Source of the DNA: Desulfosporosinus orientis DSM 765
Lineage (GTDB): Bacteria; Bacillota; Desulfitobacteriia; Desulfitobacteriales; Desulfitobacteriaceae
DNA: 64,000 bases
Assembly (NCBI RefSeq): GCF_000235605.1
Contig: NC_016584.1
Coordinates: 1,042,001 to 1,106,000, forward strand
Direction: 5' to 3'
The notes beneath the pieces are model-generated. The model worked only from the letters and a program-made list of their open reading frames with translations, did not search any database and was not told the DNA's origin. Made by a program: the position numbers and the translations under genes. Below, in pieces: positions 26,867 to 35,546 of the stretch; the stretch's first letter is position 1, and each line of letters starts with the position of its first letter.

Positions 26867-28114
26867 GTGGAGGATGATAAGAGAGTGAAAAAAAGAAGCG
26901 GGTTATTATTAATCAGTCTCTTGTTTTGCACCTTCCTTCAGTTTTTAGTCGAATTGCCTCAGACTCAATTAGAACCCAAGTTTATCGGTTTTTGGTCAAG
27001 CATTATTAAAGTAGAGAAAAACCCTACGAACCATCAAACAGTTTCTGTTTCAACAGGATTATCTCAGAAAGCTGAAACATTTGAGGTAGCTTACAAACTT
27101 TTTGGGATTTTTCCTTTAAAAACCGACGAAGTCCAGGTCATGAGTCCTCTGAAATTAATACCTGGAGGACAATCCATTGGTGTCACTTTACAAACCAAAG
27201 GTGTCATGGTTGTAGGACAAGCTCCTGTCACGGATAAAACCGGGAAAAATTTATATCCTGCCAAGGATGCCGGAATTCATGTGGGGGATATTCTTTTGAA
27301 AATCGAAGGTCAGGAAGTGCGAACCGATCAAGAAGTATCAAATGCTATCAATTTGGCGGGAAAACAAAAAGGCACTGTCAAAGTTTTATTTAAGCATGAG
27401 GATCAGATTCTCGAGAAAATGGTTAAGCCAATTTTTTGTGCAGAAACGGGAAGATATCGTATGGGCTTATTTGTTAGGGACGAGGCTGCAGGCGTAGGGA
27501 CACTTTCTTTTTATGATCCTGTTACCAACCTTTATGGTGCTCTGGGTCATGTCATTACAGATGCAGATACAAATCAAAAAATTGAAGTTTATAACGGCAA
27601 AATTATTGGTTCCACCATATATGCCATCGAAAAAGGAAAACGAGGTCATCCTGGAGAGAAAATTGGGTCTTTTATTCCAAACTCTGCTTTTAGCGGAACC
27701 ATCGAAAAAAATACAATGACAGGGATTTTCGGGAGAATGAGTGGACGAATTGAAAACCCTTTCTTTAAAGAAGCCATATCGGTTGGTTGGGAATCTGAGG
27801 TCAAAGTTGGCCCTGCTAAGATTTATACGGTAATACAAGGAGAAAAGATTGAGGAGTTTGATGTCAACATTGATCGAGTCATGCATAACCGGACAGACAG
27901 CAAAAACATGATTGTAAGAGTAACGGACCAAAGGCTCCTTGAAGCAACAGGGGGAATCATCCAAGGAATGAGCGGCAGTCCCATCGTTCAAAACGGGAAG
28001 ATCATTGGAGCCGTAACCCATGTTTTTGTCAATGATGCTCATCGCGGTTATGGTGTTTTCATTCAAAATATGTTAAATGACAGCGGGAATGTAGGAAAAA
28101 AAGAAGCTGCGTGA
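26867..28114 (+). CDS. spoIVB: SpoIVB serine peptidase (S55)
   Basis: 415 aa. N-terminal membrane anchor ('SGLLLISLLFCTFLQFLVEL'), a PDZ domain around residues 105-185 ('KDAGIHVGDILLKIEGQEVRTDQEV') and a trypsin-like S55 peptidase domain with His in 'LYGALGHVITDAD' and the nucleophile motif 'GIIQGMSGSPIVQNGKIIGAVTHV'. Made in the forespore, SpoIVB cleaves SpoIVFA to trigger pro-sigma-K processing. GTG 26867 is used, with GTG 26885 the alternative. Followed by spo0A as in Bacillus. Confidence 0.95.
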   Translation: MEDDKRVKKRSGLLLISLLFCTFLQFLVELPQTQLEPKFIGFWSSIIKVEKNPTNHQTVSVSTGLSQKAETFEVAYKLFGIFPLKTDEVQVMSPLKLIPGGQSIGVTLQTKGVMVVGQAPVTDKTGKNLYPAKDAGIHVGDILLKIEGQEVRTDQEVSNAINLAGKQKGTVKVLFKHEDQILEKMVKPIFCAETGRYRMGLFVRDEAAGVGTLSFYDPVTNLYGALGHVITDADTNQKIEVYNGKIIGSTIYAIEKGKRGHPGEKIGSFIPNSAFSGTIEKNTMTGIFGRMSGRIENPFFKEAISVGWESEVKVGPAKIYTVIQGEKIEEFDVNIDRVMHNRTDSKNMIVRVTDQRLLEATGGIIQGMSGSPIVQNGKIIGAVTHVFVNDAHRGYGVFIQNMLNDSGNVGKKEAA

Positions 28115-28123
28115 TTTCATTGG

Positions 28124-28157
28124 CTAGAGCAGTCCTTTGGGACTGTTCTAGTTTTTT
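28124..28157 (+). terminator. intrinsic terminator after spoIVB
   Basis: Stem CTAGAGCAGTCC / GGACTGTTCTAG (one G-U pair) with loop TTTG, then TTTTTT. Confidence 0.9.
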
Positions 28158-28195
28158 CTTAAAAAAATAAATGTTTATTTTCTCTGAAACAATGC

Positions 28196-28222
28196 AGGAG
28201 TATTCAAACAATTGTCGAAAAT
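28196..28222 (+). promoter_or_regulatory. sigma-H-like promoter with an overlapping 0A box, upstream of spo0A
   Basis: AGGAGTA (28196-28202), 14 bp, GAAAAT (28217-28222), resembling sigma-H -35/-10 elements. TTGTCGAAAA at 28212-28221 is a perfect match to the Spo0A-binding box (consensus TTGTCGAAAA). This suggests Spo0A autoregulation, as known in Bacillus. Confidence 0.65.
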
Positions 28223-28260
28223 ATAAACTGAACAAGGCAAAATGAGGGGGATCCTGGGAA

Positions 28261-29100
28261 ATGCAAAGGCCTATACGTGTCTTATTGGCGGATGACAACC
28301 GAGAATTTGTCGAGGTAGTCAAGGAATATATTGAACGACAGGAAGATATGAGCCTTATAGGGGTTGCATATCACGGAAATGAGGCTCTAGAATTAATTTC
28401 TCGGGAAGAACCTCATGTGGTACTACTAGATATCATTATGCCCCATCTTGACGGGTTAGGTGTACTTGAGAAACTTCAGAACTCATCCATACGGCCAAAG
28501 ATCATCATTTTAACTGCTTTTGGGCAAGAATCTATGACTCAGCGTGCCGTAAGTCTCGGAGCAAATTATTATATTTTAAAACCTTTCGATTTGGATATCT
28601 TAGGCAAACGAATTCGCCAGTTGCAAGATGATTTTTCTAGTACATTAAATATGGCTTCAAATGGCAATAACACGCCCGCTAAAAACAATGTCACGAATAT
28701 TAATCCAACACCACCGCCAATATCAAATGGCAGCATACCACCTGCGTCAAAGAATTTGGAAGTTGAAGTTACAAGAATGATTCATCAAATGGGCGTACCG
28801 GCTCATGTAAAAGGGTATCAGTATCTGCGGGATGCAATTGTGAACGTAGTTACAGATGTTTCCCTCCTTGGAGCTGTTACTAAAGAACTCTATCCCATGA
28901 TTGCTTCTAAGTATCAAACCACGCCAAGCCGGGTTGAACGAGCGATACGACATGCTATTGAGCTGGCTTGGGATCGTGGAAATGTGGATTTCATGAATCG
29001 CTTTTTTGGCTATACCATCAATGTTGATCGTGGAAAGCCCACAAATTCTGAGTTTGTTGCCATGGTGGCAGATAAACTGCGTATGTCAATAATGTATTAA
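28261..29100 (+). CDS. spo0A: sporulation master regulator Spo0A
   Basis: 279 aa. Receiver domain with the acidic pair 'LLADDNREF', phosphoacceptor Asp in '[13 protein letters not shown]', Thr in 'IILTAFGQE' and Lys in 'ILKPFD'. A poly-Asn/Pro linker (about residues 135-165) is followed by the DNA-binding domain, with '[16 protein letters not shown]' and the recognition-helix region '[21 protein letters not shown]'. Phosphorylated Spo0A controls entry into sporulation, including spoIIA elsewhere in this window. Confidence 0.97.
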   Translation: MQRPIRVLLADDNREFVEVVKEYIERQEDMSLIGVAYHGNEALELISREEPHVVLLDIIMPHLDGLGVLEKLQNSSIRPKIIILTAFGQESMTQRAVSLGANYYILKPFDLDILGKRIRQLQDDFSSTLNMASNGNNTPAKNNVTNINPTPPPISNGSIPPASKNLEVEVTRMIHQMGVPAHVKGYQYLRDAIVNVVTDVSLLGAVTKELYPMIASKYQTTPSRVERAIRHAIELAWDRGNVDFMNRFFGYTINVDRGKPTNSEFVAMVADKLRMSIMY

Positions 29101-29118
29101 CAATAAAAAGCTTCTCAT

Positions 29119-29171
29119 AAAACACCTTATTTATTACTGGATTTTCTAAGTAATAATAAGGTGTTTATTTT
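29119..29171 (+). terminator. intrinsic terminator after spo0A
   Basis: Long stem AACACCTTATTTATTACT opposite AGTAATAATAAGGTGTT, followed by TATTTTATTT. Confidence 0.85.
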
Positions 29172-29259
29172 ATTTATGTGCAGCACTGTTTTTTGCATAT
29201 AAGAAAGAGAATGGATTTATAAATTAGAAATATGAAGTGGAAATTAGGAGTGAATAAGG

Positions 29260-30990
29260 ATGTATATGCGTCACGAGCTGGAAAGGATTGCTGAAGAAAA
29301 GAACCATGCGATTTTAGGGATCAACCTTTTAAACGAGATTGTAATTTGTAGTCCTCTGGCTGCTCAGTTACTGGAGTTATCTGTGGAAGAAATCTTAGGT
29401 AAGGATATATGGCAAATCATACCTGATGACTCTTTTGCTAATATTCATGATTATAAAACAATTGAATTTAATACAATTAGCCGTATTGGTACCAAGACGT
29501 TTATCGTTAGCAGAATTCCATATCAAGACGAGCAGGGTCGTGTCATAGGAGCAGCGGCTTTCTTACAGCATATGGGGGAATTTGATAAGCTAAGAGCTGA
29601 AGTTGACACGCTGCAGGAGGTTCGAATCATGCTTTCTGCAATTATTGATTCCACTCAGGATGCAATTTCTGTGGTAGATGAGAAGGGCCTTGGATTATTA
29701 ATCAATCCTGCATATACTCAATTGACAGGACTCACTGCGAATGATGTCATTGGTAAGTCTCCTACAGTAGACATTGCCGAAGGAGAGAGTATGCATATAC
29801 AGGTCTTGAAAACCCGCCATCCAGTAAAAGGAGTTTTTATGAAAGTAGGACCTAAACGTAAAGAGGTAATCGTTAACGTTGCTCCGATTAATGTTTGCGG
29901 ACATTTAAGGGGAACGGTAGGAGTTCTTCATGATATCTCGGAGATTCATAAACTTTCGGAAGAGCTGGAAAGAGCGAAACGATTAATTCGTCATTTGGAA
30001 GCGAGATATACCTTTAGTGACATTATCGGTGAAAGCGATGCCATAAAAGCAGCGATAGAACAAGCTGGGCGTGCTGCAGTAACACCGGCAACGGTTCTCT
30101 TACGCGGAGAAAGTGGGACCGGCAAAGAACTGTTTGCTCATGCCATTCACCGCTTAAGCGAGCGACAAAAAGGGCAATTCATCCGAGTCAATTGTGCAGC
30201 TTTAGCTGAGAACCTTTTAGAAAGTGAGCTATTTGGTTATGTTGAAGGGGCTTTTACTGGAGCCAAGCGTGGTGGGAAAGCAGGCCTTTTTGAAGAGGCC
30301 AACGGAGGAACTATTTTTCTTGATGAGATTGGAGAAATCAGCTTAAACCTTCAAGCGAAGCTTTTACGTGTACTGCAAGAACGCGAAATTGTAAAAGTTG
30401 GCGATAATCGTTCGTTAAAAATCGATGTGCGGGTGATTACAGCTACTAATGCAAATTTAGAAGAGGAATTGCGGGCCGGTAGATTTCGGGAAGATTTGTA
30501 TTATCGGCTGAACGTGATTCCCATCATTATTCCGCCTTTGAGACAGCGAACAGATGATATCCCCTTACTTGTTCACCATCTTATAGGGAGTTTTAATCAA
30601 GACTATGGGCGTTGTGTAGAAAGAGTAAGTGATGAAGCGTTACAAGTTTTGATGGAGTATCATTGGCCGGGAAATGTTAGAGAATTAGAGAACATTTTAG
30701 GGCGAGCTATTATTAACATGCGAATAGGTGAAACGGTTGTGGAATTACAGCATCTTCCGGTTTTAGACTTTCCGAATGTCAATTATTCAGAGACGGTTCA
30801 TATCAGCTCGGTGCATTCTTCTTTAACGATGGAGGAAGGTGGTTTTGAAGAGCTGCAAAGAAAATGGGAACGTGCCATACTTTTAGCTACACTCCAAAGA
30901 AATGGCGGTAATAAAACCAAGTCAGCACAGGATCTAAAAATGTCAATACGCAATTTCTATTACAAACTTGAGCGGCATGCCCTGATCTAA
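29260..30990 (+). CDS. sigma-54-dependent transcriptional activator with PAS domains
   Basis: 576 aa. Two N-terminal PAS-like sensor domains (about 10-110 and 120-230), a short coiled coil, then an AAA+ domain with Walker A '[17 protein letters not shown]' (about 281-297), the sigma-54 contact loop GAFTGA (about 328) and '[26 protein letters not shown]', and a C-terminal Fis-type HTH ('[25 protein letters not shown]'). It is upstream of the leucine dehydrogenase operon, which has a clear sigma-54 promoter, so it is very probably the activator, comparable to BkdR. The PAS ligand is unknown. Confidence 0.93.
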   Translation: MYMRHELERIAEEKNHAILGINLLNEIVICSPLAAQLLELSVEEILGKDIWQIIPDDSFANIHDYKTIEFNTISRIGTKTFIVSRIPYQDEQGRVIGAAAFLQHMGEFDKLRAEVDTLQEVRIMLSAIIDSTQDAISVVDEKGLGLLINPAYTQLTGLTANDVIGKSPTVDIAEGESMHIQVLKTRHPVKGVFMKVGPKRKEVIVNVAPINVCGHLRGTVGVLHDISEIHKLSEELERAKRLIRHLEARYTFSDIIGESDAIKAAIEQAGRAAVTPATVLLRGESGTGKELFAHAIHRLSERQKGQFIRVNCAALAENLLESELFGYVEGAFTGAKRGGKAGLFEEANGGTIFLDEIGEISLNLQAKLLRVLQEREIVKVGDNRSLKIDVRVITATNANLEEELRAGRFREDLYYRLNVIPIIIPPLRQRTDDIPLLVHHLIGSFNQDYGRCVERVSDEALQVLMEYHWPGNVRELENILGRAIINMRIGETVVELQHLPVLDFPNVNYSETVHISSVHSSLTMEEGGFEELQRKWERAILLATLQRNGGNKTKSAQDLKMSIRNFYYKLERHALI

Positions 30991-31018
30991 ATGATATAAT
31001 GGATAATCTTTAAAGCAT

Positions 31019-31074
31019 CATGGTGTACAATCATATGCACGCAATTTTTTGCATGCATATGATTGCACACCATG
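31019..31074. promoter_or_regulatory. 26-4-26 inverted repeat: terminator and/or activator binding site
   Basis: Arms 31019-31044 and 31049-31074 are complementary with only two mismatches and are separated by TTTT. A T7 run follows shortly after, so it may terminate the activator gene. It also lies about 150-200 bp upstream of the sigma-54 promoter, the usual place for an enhancer site. Confidence 0.7.
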
Positions 31075-31225
31075 AATTTTTTTGCACGATAGACAAAAAT
31101 TCAAAATTGAAGAATCAAAGTTTAAGCCTTTGTTTTACTGGATATCGTAACGTTAAAGCGCTTAAATTCAGATAATTCTAAAAATATTTGCATTAGTTTT
31201 TGGAAACATCAGTTCACTGGAATTC

Positions 31226-31240
31226 TGGCACTCTTGTTGC
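31226..31240 (+). promoter_or_regulatory. sigma-54 promoter (-24/-12) of the leucine dehydrogenase operon
   Basis: TGGCAC-TCTTG-TTGC (31226-31240) matches the sigma-54 consensus TGGCAC-N5-TTGC exactly. It is about 45 bp before the leucine dehydrogenase start. Confidence 0.88.
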
Positions 31241-31285
31241 ATTTATAAAATAACAGTTATCAATAAACTAAAGGAGTAAATAAGT

Positions 31286-32353
31286 ATGAAACTATTTGGA
31301 TACTTAGAGAAGTATGATTATGAACAGCTGCTTATCTGTCAGGATCAGACATCCGGTTTGAAAGCCATCATTTGCATTCATGACACCACGTTAGGACCGG
31401 CCTTGGGTGGAACTCGTATGTGGAATTATGCCTGTGAGGAAGATGCAATATTTGACGTATTAAGGCTTGCCAGAGGAATGACGTATAAAAATGCTGCGGC
31501 GGGTTTAAATCTTGGTGGTGGAAAAGCAGTGATTATTGGGGACTCCCAAACACAAAAAAGCGAAGAATTGTTCCGTGCTTTTGGTCGTTATGTTCAATCC
31601 CTTAACGGACGCTATATCACCGCTGAAGATGTAGGTACCACTGTTCAAGATATGGATTGGGTGCATTTAGAGACAGATTTTGTGACTGGAGTGTCCTCCT
31701 CGTATGGAGCTTCCGGAGATCCTTCCCCTATGACTGCTCGAGGAGTATGGTACGGTATGAAAGCTGCAGCGAAGGCAACCTATGGCAGTGGCTCTTTGAA
31801 TGGAAAAACCATTGCTATTCAAGGCCTGGGGCATGTCGGTTACTATTTGGCAAAACACTTGCACGATGAAGGTGCTAAGCTTATCGTCACAGATATCCGA
31901 GAAGATCTCATAAAACGTGTAGTTCTCGAAATGGGGGCGATGGCTGTGGGGCCGGATGAAATATTTGGTGTTGAAGCAGATATCTTTGCGCCCTGTGCAA
32001 TGGGGGCAGTGGTTAATGATGAAACAATTCCCCAATTTAAAGTTCAAGTTATCGCGGGCGCAGCTAATAATGTGCTAAAAGAAGAATACCATGGTGACAA
32101 ACTGAATGAACAAGGAATCCTTTATGTGCCTGATTATGTGATTAATTGTGGCGGCGTTATCAATGTTGCAGATGAGTTGGAAGGGTATAATTATGAGCGT
32201 GCCATTAAAAAAGTGGAAAAGGTATATGACAATGTTGCTAAAGTTCTTCAAATTGCCAAAGAGCTAAAAATACCAACTTATATTGCTGCAGATCGCATGG
32301 CTGAAGAGCGCATTGAACGGATCGGACGCATTCGTTCCAATTATTTGGGCTAA
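31286..32353 (+). CDS. bcd: leucine (branched-chain amino acid) dehydrogenase
   Basis: 355 aa; ATG 31286 behind AAAGGAG. Glu/Leu/Phe/Val dehydrogenase family: 'GTRMWNY', catalytic lysine in '[14 protein letters not shown]', '[13 protein letters not shown]', the NAD-binding '[17 protein letters not shown]' and '[10 protein letters not shown]'. Oxidatively deaminates Leu/Val/Ile to 2-oxo acids, which the ferredoxin oxidoreductase genes downstream can oxidise to acyl-CoA. Confidence 0.92.
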   Translation: MKLFGYLEKYDYEQLLICQDQTSGLKAIICIHDTTLGPALGGTRMWNYACEEDAIFDVLRLARGMTYKNAAAGLNLGGGKAVIIGDSQTQKSEELFRAFGRYVQSLNGRYITAEDVGTTVQDMDWVHLETDFVTGVSSSYGASGDPSPMTARGVWYGMKAAAKATYGSGSLNGKTIAIQGLGHVGYYLAKHLHDEGAKLIVTDIREDLIKRVVLEMGAMAVGPDEIFGVEADIFAPCAMGAVVNDETIPQFKVQVIAGAANNVLKEEYHGDKLNEQGILYVPDYVINCGGVINVADELEGYNYERAIKKVEKVYDNVAKVLQIAKELKIPTYIAADRMAEERIERIGRIRSNYLG

Positions 32354-32401
32354 TTCTTAATATCTTCGATCTTATATGTGAAGACTTGATAATCAGGCTT
32401 T

Positions 32402-32480
32402 GTACTACTCAGAAAGTATAACCTAAAGATATATACTGAAAGAAGGCTAATACGTGCAAAGACAGTGTCTTTGTCTGAAG
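32402..32480. repeat. REP-like palindromic repeat, copy 3
   Basis: Starts 'cagaaagtata' and carries 'gaaggctaatacgtgcaaag' as in copy 1. The 17-bp palindrome is CAAAGACAGTGTCTTTG (32457-32473): the second base pair is A-T here and G-C in copy 1, a compensatory change. It lies between bcd and the ferredoxin-type subunit gene. Confidence 0.75.
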
Positions 32481-32510
32481 CATAAGTGCAGATAAGGAGG
32501 AGGAGCTTAG

Positions 32511-32732
32511 ATGCTTAAAGTTGAGTTTGATGAAGACCGCTGTAAAGGTTGTGAGCTCTGTACGGAGGTCTGTCCGAAACACATTGTTATCATGGCCGAG
32601 CATCTGAATGCGATGGGCTATCATCCTGCCATTGTGTTAGAGCAAGAAAAATGTATTTCTTGTGGATTTTGTGCCAGAATGTGCCCGGATGTTGCAATTA
32701 CTGTACGAAAGGAGGGGGGGAAAGATGACTAA
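32511..32732 (+). CDS. 2-oxoacid:ferredoxin oxidoreductase, 4Fe-4S ferredoxin subunit
   Basis: 73 aa with two clusters: 'CKGCELCTEVCPKHI' and 'CISCGFCARMCPDVAI', a typical 2x[4Fe-4S] delta subunit. ATG 32511 behind AAGGAGGAGGAG. It overlaps the alpha subunit start and carries electrons from the TPP enzyme to ferredoxin. Confidence 0.92.
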   Translation: MLKVEFDEDRCKGCELCTEVCPKHIVIMAEHLNAMGYHPAIVLEQEKCISCGFCARMCPDVAITVRKEGGKDD

Positions 32733-33786
32733 GGTACTTATGAAAGGAAATGAGGCGTTAGCAGAGGCAGCGATTCGCGCCGGTTGCCGCTATTTCTTTG
32801 GATATCCCATTACCCCTCAAAATGAAATTCCCCATTATTTTGCGAAACACCTTCCCAAAGTCGGAGGGGTCTTTGTCCAGGCAGAGTCTGAAATAGCAGC
32901 GATTAATATGGTTTATGGGGCGGCAGGGTCTGGAGCACGAGTAATGACATCTTCATCAGGACCAGGTATAAGCCTTAAGCAGGAAGGAATCTCCTATCTT
33001 GCAGGCGCGGAGCTCCCGTGTGTTATTGTAAACATTCAACGTGGGGGACCGGGGCTTGGCGGTATTCAGCCTGCTCAATCGGACTATTTCCAGGCCGTTA
33101 AAGGAGGGGGGCATGGGGATTATAAATTGCTCGTCTTCGCCCCGGCCACCATTCAGGAAATAGTCGATCTTATGGGGAAAGCATTTAAACTAGCCGACGA
33201 ATACCGTAATCCCGTCATGATCTTAGGGGATGGCATTCTCGGTCAAATGATGGAAGCAGTTGAATTCCCCGAAGAAACAGAAACTTTTGAGCTTGAGAAA
33301 CCGTGGTCAACTACAGGGGCAAAGGGACGTAGACCTAATTTGATCAACTCTCTATTTCTTGATCCTGTAGAACTAGAAAAGCATAACCTTCATCTTCAGC
33401 TTAAATATGATCGTATGGTCAAAGAAGTTCTCTGGGAGAACTATAAAACGGATGATGCAGAACTGGTTTTAGTCGGATACGGAACTTCGGCCAGGATTGC
33501 CAAAGCTGTTGTAGATCAAGCAAGAGAGCTAGGAATCAAGGTGGGTTTATTTCGACCGATTTCCTTATTTCCCTTTCCGAAAGATGCACTACAAAAGGCT
33601 TGTAAAAATGCTTCTCATGTCCTCACGGTAGAGATGAGCATGGGCCAACTGGTAGAAGATGTTCGCTATAACCTTGAGTTTAAGGTTCCGGTCCACCTAT
33701 TCAGGCGTGTCGGAGGTGTAATTCCGAACAGCCGCGCAGTTCTTGAAGAAGTTAAACGTTTAATCAATATTAGACAGGGGGATTGA
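32725..33786 (+). CDS. 2-oxoacid:ferredoxin oxidoreductase alpha subunit
   Basis: 353 aa; ATG 32725 behind GGAGGGGGG, overlapping the ferredoxin subunit end. Pyruvate-flavodoxin oxidoreductase N-terminal domain: 'GNEALAEAAIRAGCRYFFGYPITPQNEI', 'AESEIAAINMVYGAAGSGARVMTSSSGPGISL', and transketolase-C-like 'VGYGTSARIAKAVVDQARELGIKVGLFRPISLFPFP'. Next to leucine dehydrogenase, branched-chain 2-oxoacids (VOR-type) are the likely substrates. Confidence 0.92.
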   Translation: MTKVLMKGNEALAEAAIRAGCRYFFGYPITPQNEIPHYFAKHLPKVGGVFVQAESEIAAINMVYGAAGSGARVMTSSSGPGISLKQEGISYLAGAELPCVIVNIQRGGPGLGGIQPAQSDYFQAVKGGGHGDYKLLVFAPATIQEIVDLMGKAFKLADEYRNPVMILGDGILGQMMEAVEFPEETETFELEKPWSTTGAKGRRPNLINSLFLDPVELEKHNLHLQLKYDRMVKEVLWENYKTDDAELVLVGYGTSARIAKAVVDQARELGIKVGLFRPISLFPFPKDALQKACKNASHVLTVEMSMGQLVEDVRYNLEFKVPVHLFRRVGGVIPNSRAVLEEVKRLINIRQGD

Positions 33787-33791
33787 GGCTC

Positions 33792-34541
33792 ATGATAACA
33801 GTTTTTGATCGACCTGAATCATTAACCTCGGCAAAAACACACTATTGCCCAGGATGTACTCACGGAATCATTCACCGGATCGTCGCCGAAGTTATAGACG
33901 AGTTGGGAGTTAGAGAAGAAACCATTGGCGTATCTCCGGTTGGCTGTTCAGTCCTCGCCTATAACTACTTTAATGTTGATATGCAGCAAGCTGCCCATGG
34001 CAGGGCACCGGCTGTAGCCACGGGAATCAAACGAGTCCATCCTCAAAAGATTGTTTTTACGTATCAGGGTGATGGCGATCTTGCTGCCATAGGTACAGCA
34101 GAAATTGTTCATGCCGCTGCCCGTGGTGAGAAAATCACAACAATTTTCGTAAATAATGCTATCTATGGCATGACTGGCGGACAAATGGCTCCTACCACAC
34201 TTCTAAGCCAAGTAAGCACGACTTCTCCCAAAGGAAGAGAAGCCGCTCCCCTAGGGTATCCCCTTAGAGTTGCGGAGATGCTCGCCACTTTAGAAGGGGT
34301 TGCTTATATCGCCCGTGTATCTGTGCACAATCCCCAAGAAATTTCCAAAGCCAAAAAAGCGATTAAGACAGCCTTTGAATTTCAAAGGGCAGGCATCGGG
34401 TTTACTTTAGTTGAAATCTTATCGACCTGTCCTACAAATTGGGGGTATACACCTAAGGCGTCTTTAAAGTGGTTAGTCGAAAATATGATTCCTGTTTATC
34501 CGCTAGGCGTTAAAAAAACGCTGGAAGAGGTGAAGGCCTAA
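33792..34541 (+). CDS. 2-oxoacid:ferredoxin oxidoreductase beta subunit (TPP-binding)
   Basis: 249 aa. 'HYCPGCTHGIIHRI' and the TPP motif 'YQGDGDLAAIGTAEIVHAAARGEKITTIFVNNAIYGMTGGQMAPTT'. ATG 33792 follows GAGG; an in-frame TTG at 33783 overlaps the alpha stop. It is followed at one-base overlap by the gamma subunit. Cys and Asp ligands match the family. Confidence 0.92.
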   Translation: MITVFDRPESLTSAKTHYCPGCTHGIIHRIVAEVIDELGVREETIGVSPVGCSVLAYNYFNVDMQQAAHGRAPAVATGIKRVHPQKIVFTYQGDGDLAAIGTAEIVHAAARGEKITTIFVNNAIYGMTGGQMAPTTLLSQVSTTSPKGREAAPLGYPLRVAEMLATLEGVAYIARVSVHNPQEISKAKKAIKTAFEFQRAGIGFTLVEILSTCPTNWGYTPKASLKWLVENMIPVYPLGVKKTLEEVKA

Positions 34542-35083
34542 TGCTGCAAAAAATTATCTTGGCAGGTTTTGGGGGACAAGGGGTTATGTCCATGGGACAG
34601 CTTTTAGCTTATGCTGGCCTTGTAGAAAAGAAACATGTCAGTTGGATACCTTCCTACGGCCCTGAAATGCGTGGCGGAACTGCCAATTGTTCGGTTACGA
34701 TATCAGATGAAGAGGTAAGTTCTCCGATCATCACCGAACCGGATACCCTGATAGTCCTGAATCGTCCCTCCCTTGAAAAGTTTGAAAAGGATGTCAAACG
34801 AGGAGGACGGCTGCTTATTAACTCCTCATTAATCCAGATAGAATCTCAGCGCCAAGATCTTCAAGTACTGAAAATCGATGCTTCTGAAATGGCTCGTGAG
34901 ATAGGCAATAATCGGGTTTCCAACATGATTATTCTTGGCGCTTTTATCGAGCTGACCCGCTCAGTGACCCTGGAATCAGTGATAGGGGCTTTAAAGCAAG
35001 TCTTGCCAGAGTACAGATATAATCTCATCCCCCTCAATCGGCAGGCCCTTGAGAAAGGGATTCAGTTGGCGAAAGGAATCTAA
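34541..35083 (+). CDS. 2-oxoacid:ferredoxin oxidoreductase gamma subunit
   Basis: 180 aa, overlapping the beta stop by one base. 'IILAGFGGQGVMSMGQLLAYAGLVEKKHVSWIPSYGPEMRGGTANCSVTISD' is the gamma-domain signature. Completes a four-subunit (delta-alpha-beta-gamma) complex. Last gene of the sigma-54 operon; a terminator follows. Confidence 0.92.
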   Translation: MLQKIILAGFGGQGVMSMGQLLAYAGLVEKKHVSWIPSYGPEMRGGTANCSVTISDEEVSSPIITEPDTLIVLNRPSLEKFEKDVKRGGRLLINSSLIQIESQRQDLQVLKIDASEMAREIGNNRVSNMIILGAFIELTRSVTLESVIGALKQVLPEYRYNLIPLNRQALEKGIQLAKGI

Positions 35084-35094
35084 GATCGTTAATA

Positions 35095-35128
35095 AACACC
35101 CGCTTCCATCAAGTGGGTGTTCTGTTTT
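35095..35128 (+). terminator. intrinsic terminator of the bcd-oxidoreductase operon
   Basis: Stem AACACCCGC / GTGGGTGTT (one G-U pair, 35095-35103 with 35113-35121), then CTGTTTTG. The structured repeat copy 2 begins right after. Confidence 0.8.
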
Positions 35129-35129
35129 G

Positions 35130-35428
35130 CTACTCTGAAAAAAGGAACCCGTAAGCCCCAAAACAGTCTTAGAACCCGTGGACCCGAAAGAAAGGGCAGC
35201 TTCGTCCACAGGAGTGAACCCATTGCATGGAGAGGCGATAAAAGCCCACAAGACGGCGCGGGGGAACGGAGCCACAGGTTAACATCAGGTACTACCCGGA
35301 GGTTTGGCGGAGTCCCGCGCCGGTGAGGGGGCGAGCCTCGGAGTGCTGCGGTGAGTGGATGTGGCGAAGCTGCCCGACCCAAGGAACACTCGTTTTCATA
35401 TCTGCTGATGCTGCGACAGCGGTATGGG
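35130..35428 (+). ncRNA. structured dispersed repeat, copy 2 (complete), HEARO/omega-RNA-like candidate
   Basis: Same ordered blocks as copy 1, with the core from 'acccattgcatgg' to 'ccggaggtttgg' almost identical. Where copies 1 and 3 have a long GAAA-hairpin arm, this copy has a short GC-rich one (35310-35329). GGGCAGCTTCGTCCAC (35195-35210) pairs completely with GTGGA + CGAAGCTGCCC (35355-35359 and 35365-35375), leaving only TGTGG bulged. The 3' tail holds GCTG-CGA-CAGC. The next 11 bases, GTCTACTCTAA, are the head of a further unit that does not continue. No protein-coding potential is supported. Confidence 0.5.
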
Positions 35429-35546
35429 GGTCTACTCTAAATAATGCATTCCTTAGAAAATATCCGAGGTTCACTTTTCCTGAAATTTCGGTTAGAGTAT
35501 GGGGTAAGATATCAATAGAGATAGGATATGAAAAGAGGGAATTACA

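Noticed and set aside
27467-28066. 199-aa open frame on the - strand
   Set aside because: Lies wholly within spoIVB, whose protein has clear PDZ and S55 peptidase motifs.
35089-35382. Open frames on both strands across repeat copy 2 (also in copies 1 and 3)
   Set aside because: The frames are not kept between copies, while RNA-like hairpins and pairings are; they reflect GC-rich non-coding repeat sequence.
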